A DNA stretch of 47,134 nt from Flavobacteriaceae bacterium (lineage in GTDB: Bacteria; Bacteroidota; Bacteroidia; Flavobacteriales; Flavobacteriaceae), in contig JALSLI010000133.1 in NCBI GenBank assembly GCA_026988395.1, forward strand, positions 1 through 47,134, read 5' to 3'. The notes under the pieces are model-generated. The model was not told the origin of the DNA, did not search any database, and saw only the letters and a list, made by a program, of their open reading frames with translations. A program made the translations under genes and the position numbers. Numbering within the stretch: position 1 is the stretch's first letter; each line of letters starts with the position of its first letter. This document shows, piece by piece, positions 32,722-42,761 of this stretch.

Positions 32722-32991
32722 TTACCAACTAGCTTTTTTAACTCCCGGTATTAAACCTTGGTTTGCCATTTCTCTAAAAGTAACACGACTTAACCCAAAA
32801 ACACGCATATAACCTCTTGGTCTACCTGTTAATTTACAACGATTGTGTAAACGTACCGGAGATGCATTTTTTGGTAATCTTTGCAATGCTTCATAATCTC
32901 CTGCTTCTTTTAAAGCTTTTCTTTTTGCAGCATATTTAGCAACTATTCTTTCTCTTTTTCTCTCACGAGCTTTCATTGATTCTTTAGCCAT
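32722..32991 (-). CDS. rpsN: Ribosomal protein S14, long zinc-free form
   Basis: An 89-residue S14. The basic N-terminus [20 protein letters not shown] and the C-terminal [20 protein letters not shown] are typical of the long form that lacks the CxxC zinc ribbon; only one cysteine is present. It belongs to the 30S head. Its start follows the rplE stop by three bases. Confidence 0.98.
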   Translation of the reverse strand: MAKESMKARERKRERIVAKYAAKRKALKEAGDYEALQRLPKNASPVRLHNRCKLTGRPRGYMRVFGLSRVTFREMANQGLIPGVKKASW

Positions 32992-32994
32992 ATC

Positions 32995-33543
32995 TTAATT
33001 CTTTTTGAAAGGTAAACCTAATTCTTTTAATAGTGATTTTGCTTCTTTATCTGTAGGAGCAGAAGTTACAAAAGTAATATCCATCCCGGAGATTTTATTG
33101 ATTTTATCAATTTCAATTTCAGGGAAAATAATTTGCTCTTTAATCCCTAAGTTGTAGTTTCCTCTACCATCAAAACCAGTAGCTTTAACTCCTTTGAAAT
33201 CTCTTACACGAGGTAAAGACGCGGTTACCAAACGATCTAAAAATTCATACATTCTATCACCTCTTAGAGTAACTTTTGCTCCAATCGGCATTCCTTTACG
33301 CAATTTAAAGGTAGCAATATCTTTTTTAGAAATTGTAGATAAGGCTTTTTGACCTGAAATCATTGTAAGTTCTTCAACAGCGTAATCAATTAATTTTTTA
33401 TCAGCAACTGCGGCACCAACTCCTTTACTAATTACAATTTTTTGCAATTTAGGAATTTGCATTACATTTTTATAACCAAACTCTTCCATTAAGGTTTTTT
33501 TGATTCGGTTATTATATTCTTCTTTTAGTCTAGGAATATTCAT
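32995..33543 (-). CDS. rplE: Ribosomal protein L5
   Basis: A 182-residue L5. Conserved parts are [33 protein letters not shown]-type [34 protein letters not shown] and the C-terminal [17 protein letters not shown]. It binds 5S rRNA and the P-site tRNA. The order rplX-rplE-rpsN is kept with gaps of two and three bases. Confidence 0.98.
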   Translation of the reverse strand: MNIPRLKEEYNNRIKKTLMEEFGYKNVMQIPKLQKIVISKGVGAAVADKKLIDYAVEELTMISGQKALSTISKKDIATFKLRKGMPIGAKVTLRGDRMYEFLDRLVTASLPRVRDFKGVKATGFDGRGNYNLGIKEQIIFPEIEIDKINKISGMDITFVTSAPTDKEAKSLLKELGLPFKKN

Positions 33544-33545
33544 AT

Positions 33546-33854
33546 CTATATAACTTCGTTAGATTTTTTAGAGTAACGTACTTTTTTATCACCATCCTTA
33601 CGAAAACCTACACGAGTAACTTTACCGTTTTCTAACAACATAAGATTAGAAATATGGATTGGTGCTTCAAATTTACTAATTCCACCTTGTGGATTTTGAG
33701 CACTTGGTTTAACATGCTTGGATACCATGTTAACACCTTCTACTATGGCACGATCAGTTTTGGTTAAAATCTTCACGATTTTTCCTTCGGCACCTTTATT
33801 TGCACCTGCAATTACCTTAACTGTATCTCCTGTTTTTAATTTAAATTTTTTCAT
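33546..33854 (-). CDS. rplX: Ribosomal protein L24
   Basis: A 102-residue L24 with a clear KOW motif [18 protein letters not shown] near the N-terminus, then [18 protein letters not shown] and IHISNLMLL. It is one of the first proteins to bind 23S rRNA. It lies 11 bases after rplN. Confidence 0.97.
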   Translation of the reverse strand: MKKFKLKTGDTVKVIAGANKGAEGKIVKILTKTDRAIVEGVNMVSKHVKPSAQNPQGGISKFEAPIHISNLMLLENGKVTRVGFRKDGDKKVRYSKKSNEVI

Positions 33855-33865
33855 TTTTCTGTATA

Positions 33866-34237
33866 TTAAAGTACTTCCGGAGCTAATGAAACAATTTTCA
33901 TAAATTTCTTATCTCGTAATTCTCTAGCTACCGGTCCAAAAACACGAGTTCCTTTCATTTCACCGGAGTTAGCATCTAAAAGTACACAAGCATTATCGTC
34001 AAAACGGATATAAGATCCATCTTTTCTTCTAATTTCTTTTTTGGTTCTTACTACAACCGCTTTAGATACTTGTCCTTTTTTCATGGTTCCGTTTGGAGTA
34101 GCTTGCTTAACAGAAACAACAATTTTGTCTCCAATTGAAGCGTAGCGTTTTTTAGTACCTCCAAGCACTCTAATAACAAGAACTTCTTTAGCTCCTGTAT
34201 TATCTGCAACTTTTAATCTTGATTCTTGTTGTAACAT
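33866..34237 (-). CDS. rplN: Ribosomal protein L14
   Basis: A 123-residue L14. [20 protein letters not shown] and [20 protein letters not shown] are signature segments, and [20 protein letters not shown] closes the protein. It forms an inter-subunit bridge and is the docking site for the silencing factor RsfS. It abuts rpsQ with a single base between them. Confidence 0.98.
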   Translation of the reverse strand: MLQQESRLKVADNTGAKEVLVIRVLGGTKKRYASIGDKIVVSVKQATPNGTMKKGQVSKAVVVRTKKEIRRKDGSYIRFDDNACVLLDANSGEMKGTRVFGPVARELRDKKFMKIVSLAPEVL

Positions 34238-34238
34238 A

Positions 34239-34496
34239 TTATTTAGCTCTTTCTAAAATTTCTACTAATCTCCAACGTTTCGTTTTACTTAAAGGTCGAG
34301 TTTCCATTATTCTAACTTTATCACCTATATTGCAATCATTTTTTTCATCATGTGCAATATATTTTTTAGTTTTCAATACGAATTTACCGTACATTGGGTG
34401 TTTTACTCTTTTTACCTCAGATACCACTATGGATTTTTCCATTTTGTTACTGGATACCACACCGATTCTTTCTTTTCTAAGATTTCTTTTTTCCAT
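34239..34496 (-). CDS. rpsQ: Ribosomal protein S17
   Basis: An 85-residue OB-fold protein. [19 protein letters not shown] at the start, [20 protein letters not shown] in the middle and [18 protein letters not shown] near the end are characteristic. It binds 16S rRNA in the 5' domain. It lies 17 bases after rpmC. Confidence 0.97.
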   Translation of the reverse strand: MEKRNLRKERIGVVSSNKMEKSIVVSEVKRVKHPMYGKFVLKTKKYIAHDEKNDCNIGDKVRIMETRPLSKTKRWRLVEILERAK

Positions 34497-34513
34497 CTTT
34501 ATATTTTGAAATA

Positions 34514-34699
34514 CTAATCTCTATTATTTATTTCTGTTGCTAATCTTGCAATAGTTCTTCTCATCTCTCTTAAATGTAACGGATTTTCAAGAGGTGATAT
34601 AGTATGTTTCATTTTTAAATCTACATACTCTTTACGTAGTCCATCTACCTTTTCTTCTAGTTCTTCGATAGATAATTTTGTTATTTCTGTCTGTTTCAT
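34514..34699 (-). CDS. rpmC: Ribosomal protein L29
   Basis: A 61-residue two-helix protein. [20 protein letters not shown] is the first helix and [19 protein letters not shown] the second. L29 borders the peptide exit tunnel next to L23, where nascent-chain factors dock. It lies between rplP and rpsQ. Confidence 0.95.
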   Translation of the reverse strand: MKQTEITKLSIEELEEKVDGLRKEYVDLKMKHTISPLENPLHLREMRRTIARLATEINNRD

Positions 34700-34711
34700 T
34701 TTCTAAATAAA

Positions 34712-35140
34712 TTAAACGTTAGCATAATCACGTGCAACAATAAACTTTGTTTTTACAGGTAATTTTTGAGCTGCTAAACGCAAAGCTTCCTTTGCAATTT
34801 CTTGCGAAACACCACCTATTTCGAACATGATACGACCTGGTTTTACTACTGCAACGAAATATTCCGGTGCTCCTTTCCCTTTACCCATACGTACCTCTAA
34901 AGGTTTTTTCGTAATTGGTTTATCCGGGAAAATTCTAATCCAAAGTTGCCCTTGTCTTTTCATATATCTTGTAGCTGCAATACGAGCTGCTTCTATTTGT
35001 CTAGACGTAATTAAATCTTGATCTAAGGCTTTAATTCCAAACATTCCGAAAGCTAATTGGTGACCTCTATATGAGTTCCCTTTCATGTTTCCTTTACCTT
35101 TCTGAACTTTACGACGTCTTACTCTTTTTGGTTGTAACAT
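34712..35140 (-). CDS. rplP: Ribosomal protein L16
   Basis: A 142-residue L16. [50 protein letters not shown] and [17 protein letters not shown] are diagnostic. It helps place tRNA in the A site and finish the peptidyl-transferase centre. It is 12 bases after rpsC. Confidence 0.98.
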   Translation of the reverse strand: MLQPKRVRRRKVQKGKGNMKGNSYRGHQLAFGMFGIKALDQDLITSRQIEAARIAATRYMKRQGQLWIRIFPDKPITKKPLEVRMGKGKGAPEYFVAVVKPGRIMFEIGGVSQEIAKEALRLAAQKLPVKTKFIVARDYANV

Positions 35141-35152
35141 AACTTTAAAGTA

Positions 35153-35872
35153 TTATCTATTTTTTTGAAATTTTCTTCTTCCGGATTTTCTATCACCGCC
35201 TTTACCAGACTTTTTAGATAACCCTACTAAAGGAGAAAGTTCTCTCTTACCATACACTTCGCCTTTCATAATCCATACTTTGATACCTATTTTACCATAA
35301 GTAGTACTTGCTTCGACTAAAGCATAATCTATATCTGCTCTAAAAGTTGAAAGCGGTATTCTTCCATCTTTATATTGCTCTGTACGTGCCATTTCAGCAC
35401 CGTTTAACCTACCTGCTATTTGAACTTTAATTCCTTCAGAATTCATTCTCATAGTAGATTGAATAGCCATTTTGATTGCTCTTTTATATGAAATTCTATT
35501 TTCAATTTGACGAGCAATACTTGCTGCAACCAAAGTTGCATCTAATTCAGGTCTTTTAATTTCAAATATATTAATCTGAATATCTTTACCTGTGATTTTC
35601 TTTAACTCTTCTTTCAGTTTATCAACTTCAGAACCACCTTTTCCGATAATAATACCAGGTCTGGCTGTAGTGATTGTAATGGTAACTAATTTTAAAGTTC
35701 TTTCAATAATAACACGGGAAACACTAGCTTTGTATAATCTTGCTTGAATATACTTTCTAATTTTGTAATCTTCTACAAGTTTATCGCCATAGTTTTTTCC
35801 TCCGTACCAATTAGATTCCCATCCTCTGATGATACCTAATCTATTTCCTATTGGATTTGTTTTTTGTCCCAT
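35153..35872 (-). CDS. rpsC: Ribosomal protein S3
   Basis: A 239-residue S3. Its type II KH domain has [20 protein letters not shown], and the C-terminal domain has [20 protein letters not shown] and [18 protein letters not shown] lysine-rich tail ends the protein. It lies at the mRNA entry site with helicase-like activity shared with S4 and S5. Five bases separate it from rplV. Confidence 0.98.
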   Translation of the reverse strand: MGQKTNPIGNRLGIIRGWESNWYGGKNYGDKLVEDYKIRKYIQARLYKASVSRVIIERTLKLVTITITTARPGIIIGKGGSEVDKLKEELKKITGKDIQINIFEIKRPELDATLVAASIARQIENRISYKRAIKMAIQSTMRMNSEGIKVQIAGRLNGAEMARTEQYKDGRIPLSTFRADIDYALVEASTTYGKIGIKVWIMKGEVYGKRELSPLVGLSKKSGKGGDRKSGRRKFQKNR

Positions 35873-35877
35873 ATTAT

Positions 35878-36288
35878 TTATGAATTGCTTTCTAAATTAT
35901 TAACACCTAATTCTAAAGTAACGTGATTAGATCTTTTTCTAATACGATGAGCTCTACCTTGTGGTGCCGGTCTTAAACGTTTTAACATACTTGCACTATC
36001 AACTGTAATGGTTTTAATGAATAATCCGGCATCTTCGATACTTTCATCTTCATTTTTAGCTTGCCAGTTGGCTATTGCCGATAATAATAACTTCTCTAAG
36101 TTAATTGAAGCTTCTTTAGAATTAAACTTTAAAATGTTTAACGCTTTTTCTACTTCTAATCCTCTTACTAAGTCAGCTACTAAACGCATCTTTCTTGGCG
36201 ATGTAGGACAACCATTTAATTTAGCAACGTAAGTATTTTTACGTGCTTCTTTAAGTTGTTCTGCTCTTAATCTTTTACGACTTCCCAT
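35878..36288 (-). CDS. rplV: Ribosomal protein L22
   Basis: A 136-residue L22. [37 protein letters not shown] and the extended loop [18 protein letters not shown], which lines the exit tunnel and binds macrolide-sensitive RNA, are intact. It is seven bases after rpsS, which is read first. Confidence 0.98.
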   Translation of the reverse strand: MGSRKRLRAEQLKEARKNTYVAKLNGCPTSPRKMRLVADLVRGLEVEKALNILKFNSKEASINLEKLLLSAIANWQAKNEDESIEDAGLFIKTITVDSASMLKRLRPAPQGRAHRIRKRSNHVTLELGVNNLESNS

Positions 36289-36295
36289 AATCTAC

Positions 36296-36574
36296 CTATT
36301 TTCTACCTTTATTTTTATTACCACCATGTCCTCTAAAAGAACGTGTTGGAGAAAATTCACCTAATTTATGACCTACCATATTCTCAGTAATATATACCGG
36401 AATAAATTGTTTTCCGTTGTGCACTCCAATTGTTTGTCCTACAAAATCAGGACTAATCATTGACGCTCTCGACCAGGTTTTAATAACTGTATTTTTACCT
36501 GATTCTATGTTTTTTTGGACTTTTCTTTCAAGTTTATAACTAATAAAAGGTCCCTTTTTTAATGAACGAGCCAT
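36296..36574 (-). CDS. rpsS: Ribosomal protein S19
   Basis: A 92-residue S19. [20 protein letters not shown], then [20 protein letters not shown] and the end [16 protein letters not shown]. With S13 it forms part of the 30S head facing the 50S subunit. It is seven bases after rplB. Confidence 0.98.
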   Translation of the reverse strand: MARSLKKGPFISYKLERKVQKNIESGKNTVIKTWSRASMISPDFVGQTIGVHNGKQFIPVYITENMVGHKLGEFSPTRSFRGHGGNKNKGRK

Positions 36575-36581
36575 AATTTAT

Positions 36582-37406
36582 CTATTTTTTTCTACGTTCT
36601 ATAATATGTTTATTACTATCTTTTTTCTTAGATCTTGTCTTGTATCCTTTTGCAGGAATACCATTTCTAGATCTTGGATGTCCACCTGAAGAACGACCTT
36701 CTCCACCACCCATTGGGTGATCAACAGGGTTCATTACAACCGGACGTACACGAGGTCTTCTACCTAACCATCTACTTCTACCTGCTTTACCGGAAACAAC
36801 CAATTGGTGTTCTGAATTTGAAACTACTCCAATAGTAGCCTTACAGGTAAGTAAAATTAAACGAATCTCACCGGAAGGTAATTTAACCGTTGCATATTTA
36901 CCATCTCTTGCCATTAATTGGGCAAAAGTTCCTGCACTACGTGCCATAATAGCACCTTGTTCCGGACGCAATTCAATACATGAAATAACAGTTCCTAAAG
37001 GAATATCACTTAAATAAAGTGTATTACCAACTTCAGGAGCAACATTTCTACCTGAAAGTAAAACTTGACCTACTTTTAATCCGTTTTGAGCGATTACATA
37101 TCTTTTTTCTCCATCTGCATACGCTAATAACGCGATGTATGCAGTACGATTTGGATCGTATTCAATTGATTTAACGGTTGCAGGAATATTTTCTTTATCT
37201 CTTTTAAAATCGATAATTCTATATCTCTTTTTATGACCTCCACCTATATTACGTGTAGTCATTCTCCCTTTATTGTTTCGTCCACCACTTCTCTTCATAG
37301 GAGCCAAAAGACTCTTTTCAGGACGAGATTTAGTAACCATATCAAAATCGGTTACTACTCTAAAGCGTTGTCCGGGAGTTACTGGTTTTAATTTTCTTAA
37401 TGCCAT
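36582..37406 (-). CDS. rplB: Ribosomal protein L2
   Basis: A 274-residue L2. The N-terminal [12 protein letters not shown], the RNA-binding [20 protein letters not shown], and the conserved [20 protein letters not shown] with the histidine needed for peptidyl-transferase function are present. One of the largest and most conserved 50S proteins. It lies three bases after rplW. Confidence 0.98.
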   Translation of the reverse strand: MALRKLKPVTPGQRFRVVTDFDMVTKSRPEKSLLAPMKRSGGRNNKGRMTTRNIGGGHKKRYRIIDFKRDKENIPATVKSIEYDPNRTAYIALLAYADGEKRYVIAQNGLKVGQVLLSGRNVAPEVGNTLYLSDIPLGTVISCIELRPEQGAIMARSAGTFAQLMARDGKYATVKLPSGEIRLILLTCKATIGVVSNSEHQLVVSGKAGRSRWLGRRPRVRPVVMNPVDHPMGGGEGRSSGGHPRSRNGIPAKGYKTRSKKKDSNKHIIERRKK

Positions 37407-37409
37407 CTT

Positions 37410-37700
37410 TTAGATATTACTATATAAATCTATACTTTCACCTTCTGCTAACTTTACCACTGCTTTTTTATAAGCAGCTTTAGTACCTGTAACCATACCT
37501 TTTTTAGTGAATTTGGTTTTTCGTTGTACAGGATAGTTCATTGTTCTCACATCATCAACTGAAACGCCATAAGCCTCTTCAACTGCATTTTTGATTTCAA
37601 TTTTATTTGCGCCTTTGTTTACAACAAAAGAATAGCAATTTAGAACCTCACTCTGATCCATTGCTTTTTCGGAAATAATTGGTTTAATTAAAATATTCAT
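37410..37700 (-). CDS. rplW: Ribosomal protein L23
   Basis: A 96-residue L23. IIKPIISEKAM-type ILIKPIISEKAMDQSE, FVVNKGANKIEIKNAVEEAY and RTMNYPVQRKTKFTKKG are typical. At the tunnel exit it is the docking point for trigger factor and SRP. It lies five bases after rplD. Confidence 0.97.
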   Translation of the reverse strand: MNILIKPIISEKAMDQSEVLNCYSFVVNKGANKIEIKNAVEEAYGVSVDDVRTMNYPVQRKTKFTKKGMVTGTKAAYKKAVVKLAEGESIDLYSNI

Positions 37701-37705
37701 TCTTC

Positions 37706-38335
37706 TTATTTTGTAAAATTAGACTCAATTTGACTCAAACAAGATTCAGAAATTACCAATTTACCTGCATTCATTACAGTGTAAGTATTTAACTCTGAAC
37801 TAGTTAAAGTTTTTGTTCGTTTTAAATTTCGTGAGGACAAATATACGTTTTTATTTGATTCTGCCAAGACAAAAACGGATTTTTTATCTTCTAACCCTAA
37901 ACCTTTCAATACATTAATGAAATTTTTTGTTTTTGGAGCTTCAAATTGAAAATCTTCAATAACTACGATTTCATCATTTTTAGCTTTAACAGAAAGTGCA
38001 GAAATTCTAGCTAATTTCTTTAAACCTTTATTTAGTTTAAAAGAATAGTTTCTTGGTCTAGGACCAAACATTCTTCCTCCACCTCTAAATACACCTGATT
38101 TAATACTACCTGCACGTGCTGTACCGGTACCTTTTTGTTTTTTAATCTTACGTGTACTACCAGCTATTTCAGCTCTTTCTTTCGCTTTATGCGTACCTTG
38201 TCTTTTGTTCGCTAGATGTTGTTTTACATCTAGATATATAGCGTGTTCGTTTGGTTCAATTCCAAAAACAGCATCTGAAAGTTCAACTTCTCTTCCAGTA
38301 TTTTTCCCGTTGATATCTACTACAGCTACTTTCAT
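37706..38335 (-). CDS. rplD: Ribosomal protein L4
   Basis: A 209-residue L4. The tunnel loop is recognisable as [20 protein letters not shown] with [18 protein letters not shown], and the C-terminal half has the [14 protein letters not shown]-like stretch. In E. coli L4 represses the S10 operon by binding its mRNA leader. Its ATG overlaps the rplC stop (TAATG), so it is translationally coupled to rplC. Confidence 0.97.
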   Translation of the reverse strand: MKVAVVDINGKNTGREVELSDAVFGIEPNEHAIYLDVKQHLANKRQGTHKAKERAEIAGSTRKIKKQKGTGTARAGSIKSGVFRGGGRMFGPRPRNYSFKLNKGLKKLARISALSVKAKNDEIVVIEDFQFEAPKTKNFINVLKGLGLEDKKSVFVLAESNKNVYLSSRNLKRTKTLTSSELNTYTVMNAGKLVISESCLSQIESNFTK

Positions 38336-38952
38336 TATTTTTGAATTATTACGTATGAATTTTTGTGTCCCGGAACAGCACCTTTTACTACTAAAAGATT
38401 TTTATCCGTAACTACTTTCAATACTCTTAAGTTTTGTACTTTAACCGTATCGCCACCCATTCTACCTGCCATTCGCATACCTTTAAATACTCTTGCAGGA
38501 TATGAAGCAGCACCAATAGAACCAGGAGCTCTTAAACGGTTATGCTGACCGTGAGTTGCTTGACCAACACCACCAAATCCGTGTCTTTTAACAACACCTT
38601 GAAAACCTTTTCCTTTTGAAGTTCCGGTAACATCTACAAATTCACCTTCTTCAAATAAATCTACGGTGATTACATCACCTAATTTGTACTCCTTATCAAA
38701 ACCATTAAATTCCGCGACACGTTTTTTAGCGACAGTTCCAGCTTTTTTAAAGTGACCTTTTAAAGCTTTTGTCGTCTGCTTTTCTTTTTTGTCATCGAAA
38801 CCTAATTGAAGTGCGTTGTATCCGTCTACTTCTTCGGTTCTGACTTGGGTAACTACACAAGGACCAACTTCGATTACAGTACAAGGGATATTTTTTCCTT
38901 GTTCATCGAAAATACTGGTCATTCCTACTTTTTTACCTATTAACCCAGACAT
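38335..38952 (-). CDS. rplC: Ribosomal protein L3
   Basis: A 205-residue L3. [39 protein letters not shown] and [20 protein letters not shown] (with the glutamine that PrmB methylates in other bacteria) are present. It starts 50S assembly near the 3' end of 23S rRNA. A 175-base structured gap separates it from rpsJ. Confidence 0.98.
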   Translation of the reverse strand: MSGLIGKKVGMTSIFDEQGKNIPCTVIEVGPCVVTQVRTEEVDGYNALQLGFDDKKEKQTTKALKGHFKKAGTVAKKRVAEFNGFDKEYKLGDVITVDLFEEGEFVDVTGTSKGKGFQGVVKRHGFGGVGQATHGQHNRLRAPGSIGAASYPARVFKGMRMAGRMGGDTVKVQNLRVLKVVTDKNLLVVKGAVPGHKNSYVIIQK

Positions 38953-38968
38953 TTTTAATTTAGATTAA

Positions 38969-39095
38969 GAATTTTAGTTTCCTAAAATTCGATTATTAAT
39001 AATATATTTAACTACTCTTGTTTATATAAAAACAGGGTCAAAATACTTCAACCCTGAAAATATTTTTACCGTTTTTCCTCTGCCAATCCCAGAGG
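38969..39095 (-). promoter_or_regulatory. Structured leader between rpsJ and rplC (attenuator-like)
   Basis: In minus-strand order three hairpins occur. The first is CCTCTG/CAGAGG with a seven-base loop (39077-39095). The second is CAGGGT/ACCCTG (39033-39056), followed at once by TTTTT (39028-39032), the layout of an intrinsic terminator. The third is a perfect nine-pair stem GAATTTTAG/CTAAAATTC (38969-38990) capped by the GNRA tetraloop GAAA, 16 bases before the rplC start. The position, upstream of the genes for L3, L4, L23 and L2, matches where E. coli has its L4-controlled S10 leader. Structure is seen in the sequence; the regulatory role is inference. Confidence 0.55.
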
Positions 39096-39127
39096 ACATG
39101 TTACTCCTTTTTAAAGAGCTTTTATCC

Positions 39128-39433
39128 TTAAACTTTGATTTCTACTTCAACGCCACTAGGTAATTCTAATTTCATTAAAGCATCAATTGTTTTAGAAGAA
39201 GAACTATAAATATCAATTAGTCTTTTATAAGCACTTAACTGAAATTGTTCTCTTGACTTTTTATTTACGTGAGGAGAACGTAAAACAGTGAAAATCTTTT
39301 TTCTTGTAGGTAATGGAATTGGACCATTTACCACTGCTCCTGTACTCTTTACGGTTTTTACGATCTTCTCAGCAGATTTATCTACTAAATTGTAATCGTA
39401 AGATTTTAATTTTATTCTAACTTTGTGACTCAT
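39128..39433 (-). CDS. rpsJ: Ribosomal protein S10
   Basis: A 101-residue S10. [20 protein letters not shown], the [19 protein letters not shown] stretch and [20 protein letters not shown] are typical. It is part of the 30S head and, as NusE, of antitermination complexes. It follows fusA after 18 bases, leaving no room for tuf, and precedes the structured leader of rplC. Confidence 0.98.
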   Translation of the reverse strand: MSHKVRIKLKSYDYNLVDKSAEKIVKTVKSTGAVVNGPIPLPTRKKIFTVLRSPHVNKKSREQFQLSAYKRLIDIYSSSSKTIDALMKLELPSGVEVEIKV

Positions 39434-39451
39434 AATTTATAATTTAGTAAA

Positions 39452-41578
39452 CTATCCGTTTGCTTTTGCTATTACTTCTTCTGCTATGTTTGATGGTGTT
39501 TCTTCGTAATGATCAAACTCCATTGTTGATGTTGCTCTACCTGAAGACAAGGTTCTTAAAGTAGTAACGTAACCAAACATATTTGCTAATGGTACCATTG
39601 CTTTAATAATCTTAGCACCATTTCTATCACTCATATCATTTACCTGCCCTCTACGTCTGTTTAAATCACCAACGATATCTCCCATATATTCTTCCGGAGT
39701 TACTACCTCTAATTTCATAATTGGCTCTAAGATTACAGCACCTGCAGCTTTTGCGGCAGATTTAAATCCTAATTTAGCAGCCAACTCAAATGATAATTGA
39801 TCGGAATCTACAGGGTGAAAAGACCCATCTTTTAAGACTACTTTTAGCGTATCAACAGTAAAACCGGCTAATGGTCCATTTTTCATGGCCTCTACAAAAC
39901 CTTTTTCTATAGAAGGGATAAATTCTTTAGGGATATTACCACCTTTAATTTTGTTTTCAAATTGTAAACCTTCTCCTTCAAAATCATCATCAACAGGACC
40001 TAAAGTAAATACAATATCTCCAAATTTACCACGACCACCTGATTGTTTTTTATAAACTTCTCTGTGATCTACAGTTTGGGTAACTGCCTCTTTATATTCA
40101 ACTTGAGGTTCACCTACATTTACTTCAACCTTAAACTCACGTTTCATACGGTCAATAATAATATCTAAGTGCAATTCCCCCATCCCTGAAATGATAGTTT
40201 GACCTGAAGCCTCATCTGTTTTCACTTGGAAAGTAGGATCTTCTTCTGCTAATTTACCAATAGCGATACCCATTTTCTCAACATCTGCCTTTGTTTTAGG
40301 TTCTACGGCAATACCAATTACCGGAGCCGGAAATTCCATACTTTCTAAAACAATTGGATGTGTTAAATCGGATAAAGTATCTCCTGTACGGATATCTTTA
40401 AATCCAACAGCTGCTCCAATATCACCTGCTTCAATATAATCAATTGCATTTTGCTTATTTGCATGCATTTGATAAATACGAGAAATACGTTCTTTCTTGT
40501 CGGTTCTATTATTTAAAATATAAGAACCGGCATCTAATCTACCTGAATACGTTCTAAAGAAAGCCAAACGACCAACAAAAGGGTCTGTTGCAATTTTAAA
40601 AGCTAAAGCTGCAAATGGATCTTTAACATCCGGTTTTCTAATTTCTTTTTCTCCTGTTTTTGGATTAATACCTTCGATATTATCTTTGTCTAAAGGTGAA
40701 GGTAAATACCTACAAACAGCATCCAACAAAAATTGAACACCTTTATTTTTAAAGGCAGAACCACATACCATTGGTATGATTGCCATATCCATAACAGCTG
40801 CTCTTAAAGCTGCATGTACTTCATCTTCAGTGATAGAATCTTCATCTTCAAAGAATTTTTCCAATAAAGCCTCATCATATTCAGCTACAGCTTCGATTAA
40901 TTCAGCTCTATATTTTTTTACTTCATCAACCATATCTTCAGGTATGTCAACTACTTCATAAGTAGCTCCCATATCTTCTTCATTCCAGATGATTGCTTCA
41001 TTTTTTACTAAATCAACAATCCCTTTAAAGTCTGCTTCATCACCAATAGGTAAAACGATAGGCACTGCATTAGAGCGTAACATTTCACGAACTTGTGTAT
41101 TTACATTTAAGAAATCAGCACCTTGTCTATCCATTTTATTTACAAAACCGATACGTGGTACTTTATAATTATCAGCAAGTCTCCAGTTTGTTTCAGATTG
41201 CGGTTCAACACCATCTACTGCACTAAACAAGAATACTAATCCATCTAACACACGTAAAGATCTATTTACCTCAACGGTAAAATCAACGTGGCCCGGAGTA
41301 TCGATAATATTAAAGTGATAAGGTTTGGTTTCACCTTTTATAGGTTGTCCTTGTTGCGTTGGAAAGTTCCAAGTACAAGTAGTTGCTGCAGAAGTAATTG
41401 TAATCCCTCTCTCTTGCTCTTGTTCCATCCAATCCATTGTAGCAGCACCATCGTGCACTTCTCCAATTTTGTGAGAAACTCCTGTATAATAAAGGATACG
41501 TTCTGTTGTAGTCGTTTTTCCTGCATCAATATGTGCAGCAATTCCGATATTTCTAGTATATTTTAAATCTCTTGCCAT
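39452..41578 (-). CDS. fusA: Elongation factor G
   Basis: A complete 708-residue EF-G. GTPase motifs are G1 AHIDAGKT (15-22), switch region [12 protein letters not shown]3 DTPGH (93-97) and G4 NKMD (147-150). Domains II-V follow, with [19 protein letters not shown] and the C-terminal [20 protein letters not shown]. It drives tRNA-mRNA translocation. It is 18 bases downstream of rpsG in the normal str order rpsL-rpsG-fusA. Confidence 0.99.
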   Translation of the reverse strand: MARDLKYTRNIGIAAHIDAGKTTTTERILYYTGVSHKIGEVHDGAATMDWMEQEQERGITITSAATTCTWNFPTQQGQPIKGETKPYHFNIIDTPGHVDFTVEVNRSLRVLDGLVFLFSAVDGVEPQSETNWRLADNYKVPRIGFVNKMDRQGADFLNVNTQVREMLRSNAVPIVLPIGDEADFKGIVDLVKNEAIIWNEEDMGATYEVVDIPEDMVDEVKKYRAELIEAVAEYDEALLEKFFEDEDSITEDEVHAALRAAVMDMAIIPMVCGSAFKNKGVQFLLDAVCRYLPSPLDKDNIEGINPKTGEKEIRKPDVKDPFAALAFKIATDPFVGRLAFFRTYSGRLDAGSYILNNRTDKKERISRIYQMHANKQNAIDYIEAGDIGAAVGFKDIRTGDTLSDLTHPIVLESMEFPAPVIGIAVEPKTKADVEKMGIAIGKLAEEDPTFQVKTDEASGQTIISGMGELHLDIIIDRMKREFKVEVNVGEPQVEYKEAVTQTVDHREVYKKQSGGRGKFGDIVFTLGPVDDDFEGEGLQFENKIKGGNIPKEFIPSIEKGFVEAMKNGPLAGFTVDTLKVVLKDGSFHPVDSDQLSFELAAKLGFKSAAKAAGAVILEPIMKLEVVTPEEYMGDIVGDLNRRRGQVNDMSDRNGAKIIKAMVPLANMFGYVTTLRTLSSGRATSTMEFDHYEETPSNIAEEVIAKANG

Positions 41579-41596
41579 TCTTGTTTATTCTAAATA

Positions 41597-42073
41597 CTAT
41601 CTAAAGTGTGAAAATGCTTTATTTGCTTCTGCCATTTTATGTACATCCATTCTTTTCTTAACGGCTGCACCTTCTTCTTTTGCTGCTGCAATAATCTCTC
41701 CGGCTAAACGTTGAGCCATAGATTTCTCATTACGTTTACGAGCATAAAGAATTAACCATTTTATAGCCATAGAAACTTTTCTATCAGCTCTAATAGGCAT
41801 TGGTATTTGGTAAGTTGCTCCTCCAACTCTACGACTACGCACTTCTACGTGTGGCATAACATTAGATAATGCATCTTTCCATATTTCTAAAGCAGTTTTT
41901 TCTTCTCCTTCAGCTTTTCTTGATTCTACAATGTCTAATGCATCATAAAACACCTTAAATGCAACGGATTTTTTTCCATGAAGCATCATATTATTTACGA
42001 ATCTTGTTACCAACTGATCTCCAAACTTTGGATCTGGTAATAAAATTCTTTTTTTGGCTACTTTTTTTCTCAT
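41597..42073 (-). CDS. rpsG: Ribosomal protein S7
   Basis: A 158-residue S7. MRKKVAKKRILLPDPKFGDQ, VRSRRVGGATYQIPMPI and MAQRLAGEIIAAAKEEGAA are diagnostic. It organises the 30S head and, in E. coli, represses the str operon by binding between rpsL and rpsG. The gap to rpsL here is 51 bases. Confidence 0.98.
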   Translation of the reverse strand: MRKKVAKKRILLPDPKFGDQLVTRFVNNMMLHGKKSVAFKVFYDALDIVESRKAEGEEKTALEIWKDALSNVMPHVEVRSRRVGGATYQIPMPIRADRKVSMAIKWLILYARKRNEKSMAQRLAGEIIAAAKEEGAAVKKRMDVHKMAEANKAFSHFR

Positions 42074-42124
42074 TTCTGTTTAAATTTTAGACATTAATGT
42101 CCATTCATTTTTTGTTGTAATCGA

Positions 42125-42499
42125 TTATTTTTTAGGTCTTTTAGTTCCGTATTTAGAACGTCTTTGAGTTCGACCTTCTACACCTGCGGTATCTAATGCA
42201 CCACGAACGATGTGATACTTAACCCCTGGCAAATCTTTTACTCTTCCACCTCTGACCAATACTATCGAGTGCTCTTGTAAATTATGCCCTTCTCCTGGTA
42301 TGTACGCATTTACTTCATTTCCGTTTGTTAATCTTACCCTTGCAACTTTACGCATTGCAGAGTTTGGTTTTTTAGGAGTTGTAGTATAAACACGAGTACA
42401 CACACCTCTACGTTGAGGACATGCATTTAAGGCAGCCGATTTATTCTTCTTGATCGTTTTGATTCTTCCTTTTCTTACTAATTGTTGAATAGTAGGCAT
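42125..42499 (-). CDS. rpsL: Ribosomal protein S12
   Basis: A 124-residue S12, first gene of the super-operon. [12 protein letters not shown] contains K43 and [13 protein letters not shown] contains K88, the two sites where streptomycin-resistance changes usually occur; both are wild type. D89 is the residue that RimO methylthiolates in other bacteria. S12 governs decoding accuracy. The promoter lies 70-100 bases upstream. Confidence 0.99.
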   Translation of the reverse strand: MPTIQQLVRKGRIKTIKKNKSAALNACPQRRGVCTRVYTTTPKKPNSAMRKVARVRLTNGNEVNAYIPGEGHNLQEHSIVLVRGGRVKDLPGVKYHIVRGALDTAGVEGRTQRRSKYGTKRPKK

Positions 42500-42535
42500 A
42501 CTAATTGTTTATTTTTAATTTATTTTTTCACCTCT

Positions 42536-42556
42536 AAACAGAGCTCACCCCTGTTT
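42536..42556 (-). other. Leader hairpin of rpsL
   Basis: AAACAG (42536-42541) and CTGTTT (42551-42556) pair around a nine-base loop in the predicted ~60-base leader of the super-operon mRNA, starting a few bases after the predicted transcription start. Its role, if any, is unknown. Confidence 0.4.
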
Positions 42557-42567
42557 TTAAGAGTTTG

Positions 42568-42597
42568 CAAATGTATAAATTATTTTCAATTAAACAA
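42568..42597 (-). promoter_or_regulatory. Promoter of the ribosomal super-operon
   Basis: On the minus strand TTG (42595-42597), exactly 19 bases, then TACATTTG (42568-42575): a full match to the Bacteroidota consensus. Transcription should start near 42561, giving a leader of about 62 bases before rpsL. The remaining bases up to the acyl-CoA dehydrogenase gene are AT-rich with nothing else recognised. Confidence 0.8.
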
Positions 42598-42761
42598 TAA
42601 CAGAATTTAAAAAACTTTTATTTTTTTTTGATTTTGAAAAAGTTAGCTACTATTTAAAAAATAAAATATTGATTTTCAACACTATAATAAATACTAAAAA
42701 ATGGATTTTATTTTTTAACAAAACGCATAAAAAATGCTATTCAGTAATTTGAAAAACTTTT

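Noticed and set aside
39434-39451. Remnant of a tuf gene between fusA and rpsJ
   Set aside because: The gap is only 18 bases, with no trace of coding sequence.
41288-41566. Open frames on both strands overlapping the 5' part of fusA
   Set aside because: They are shadows of the strongly conserved EF-G coding sequence.
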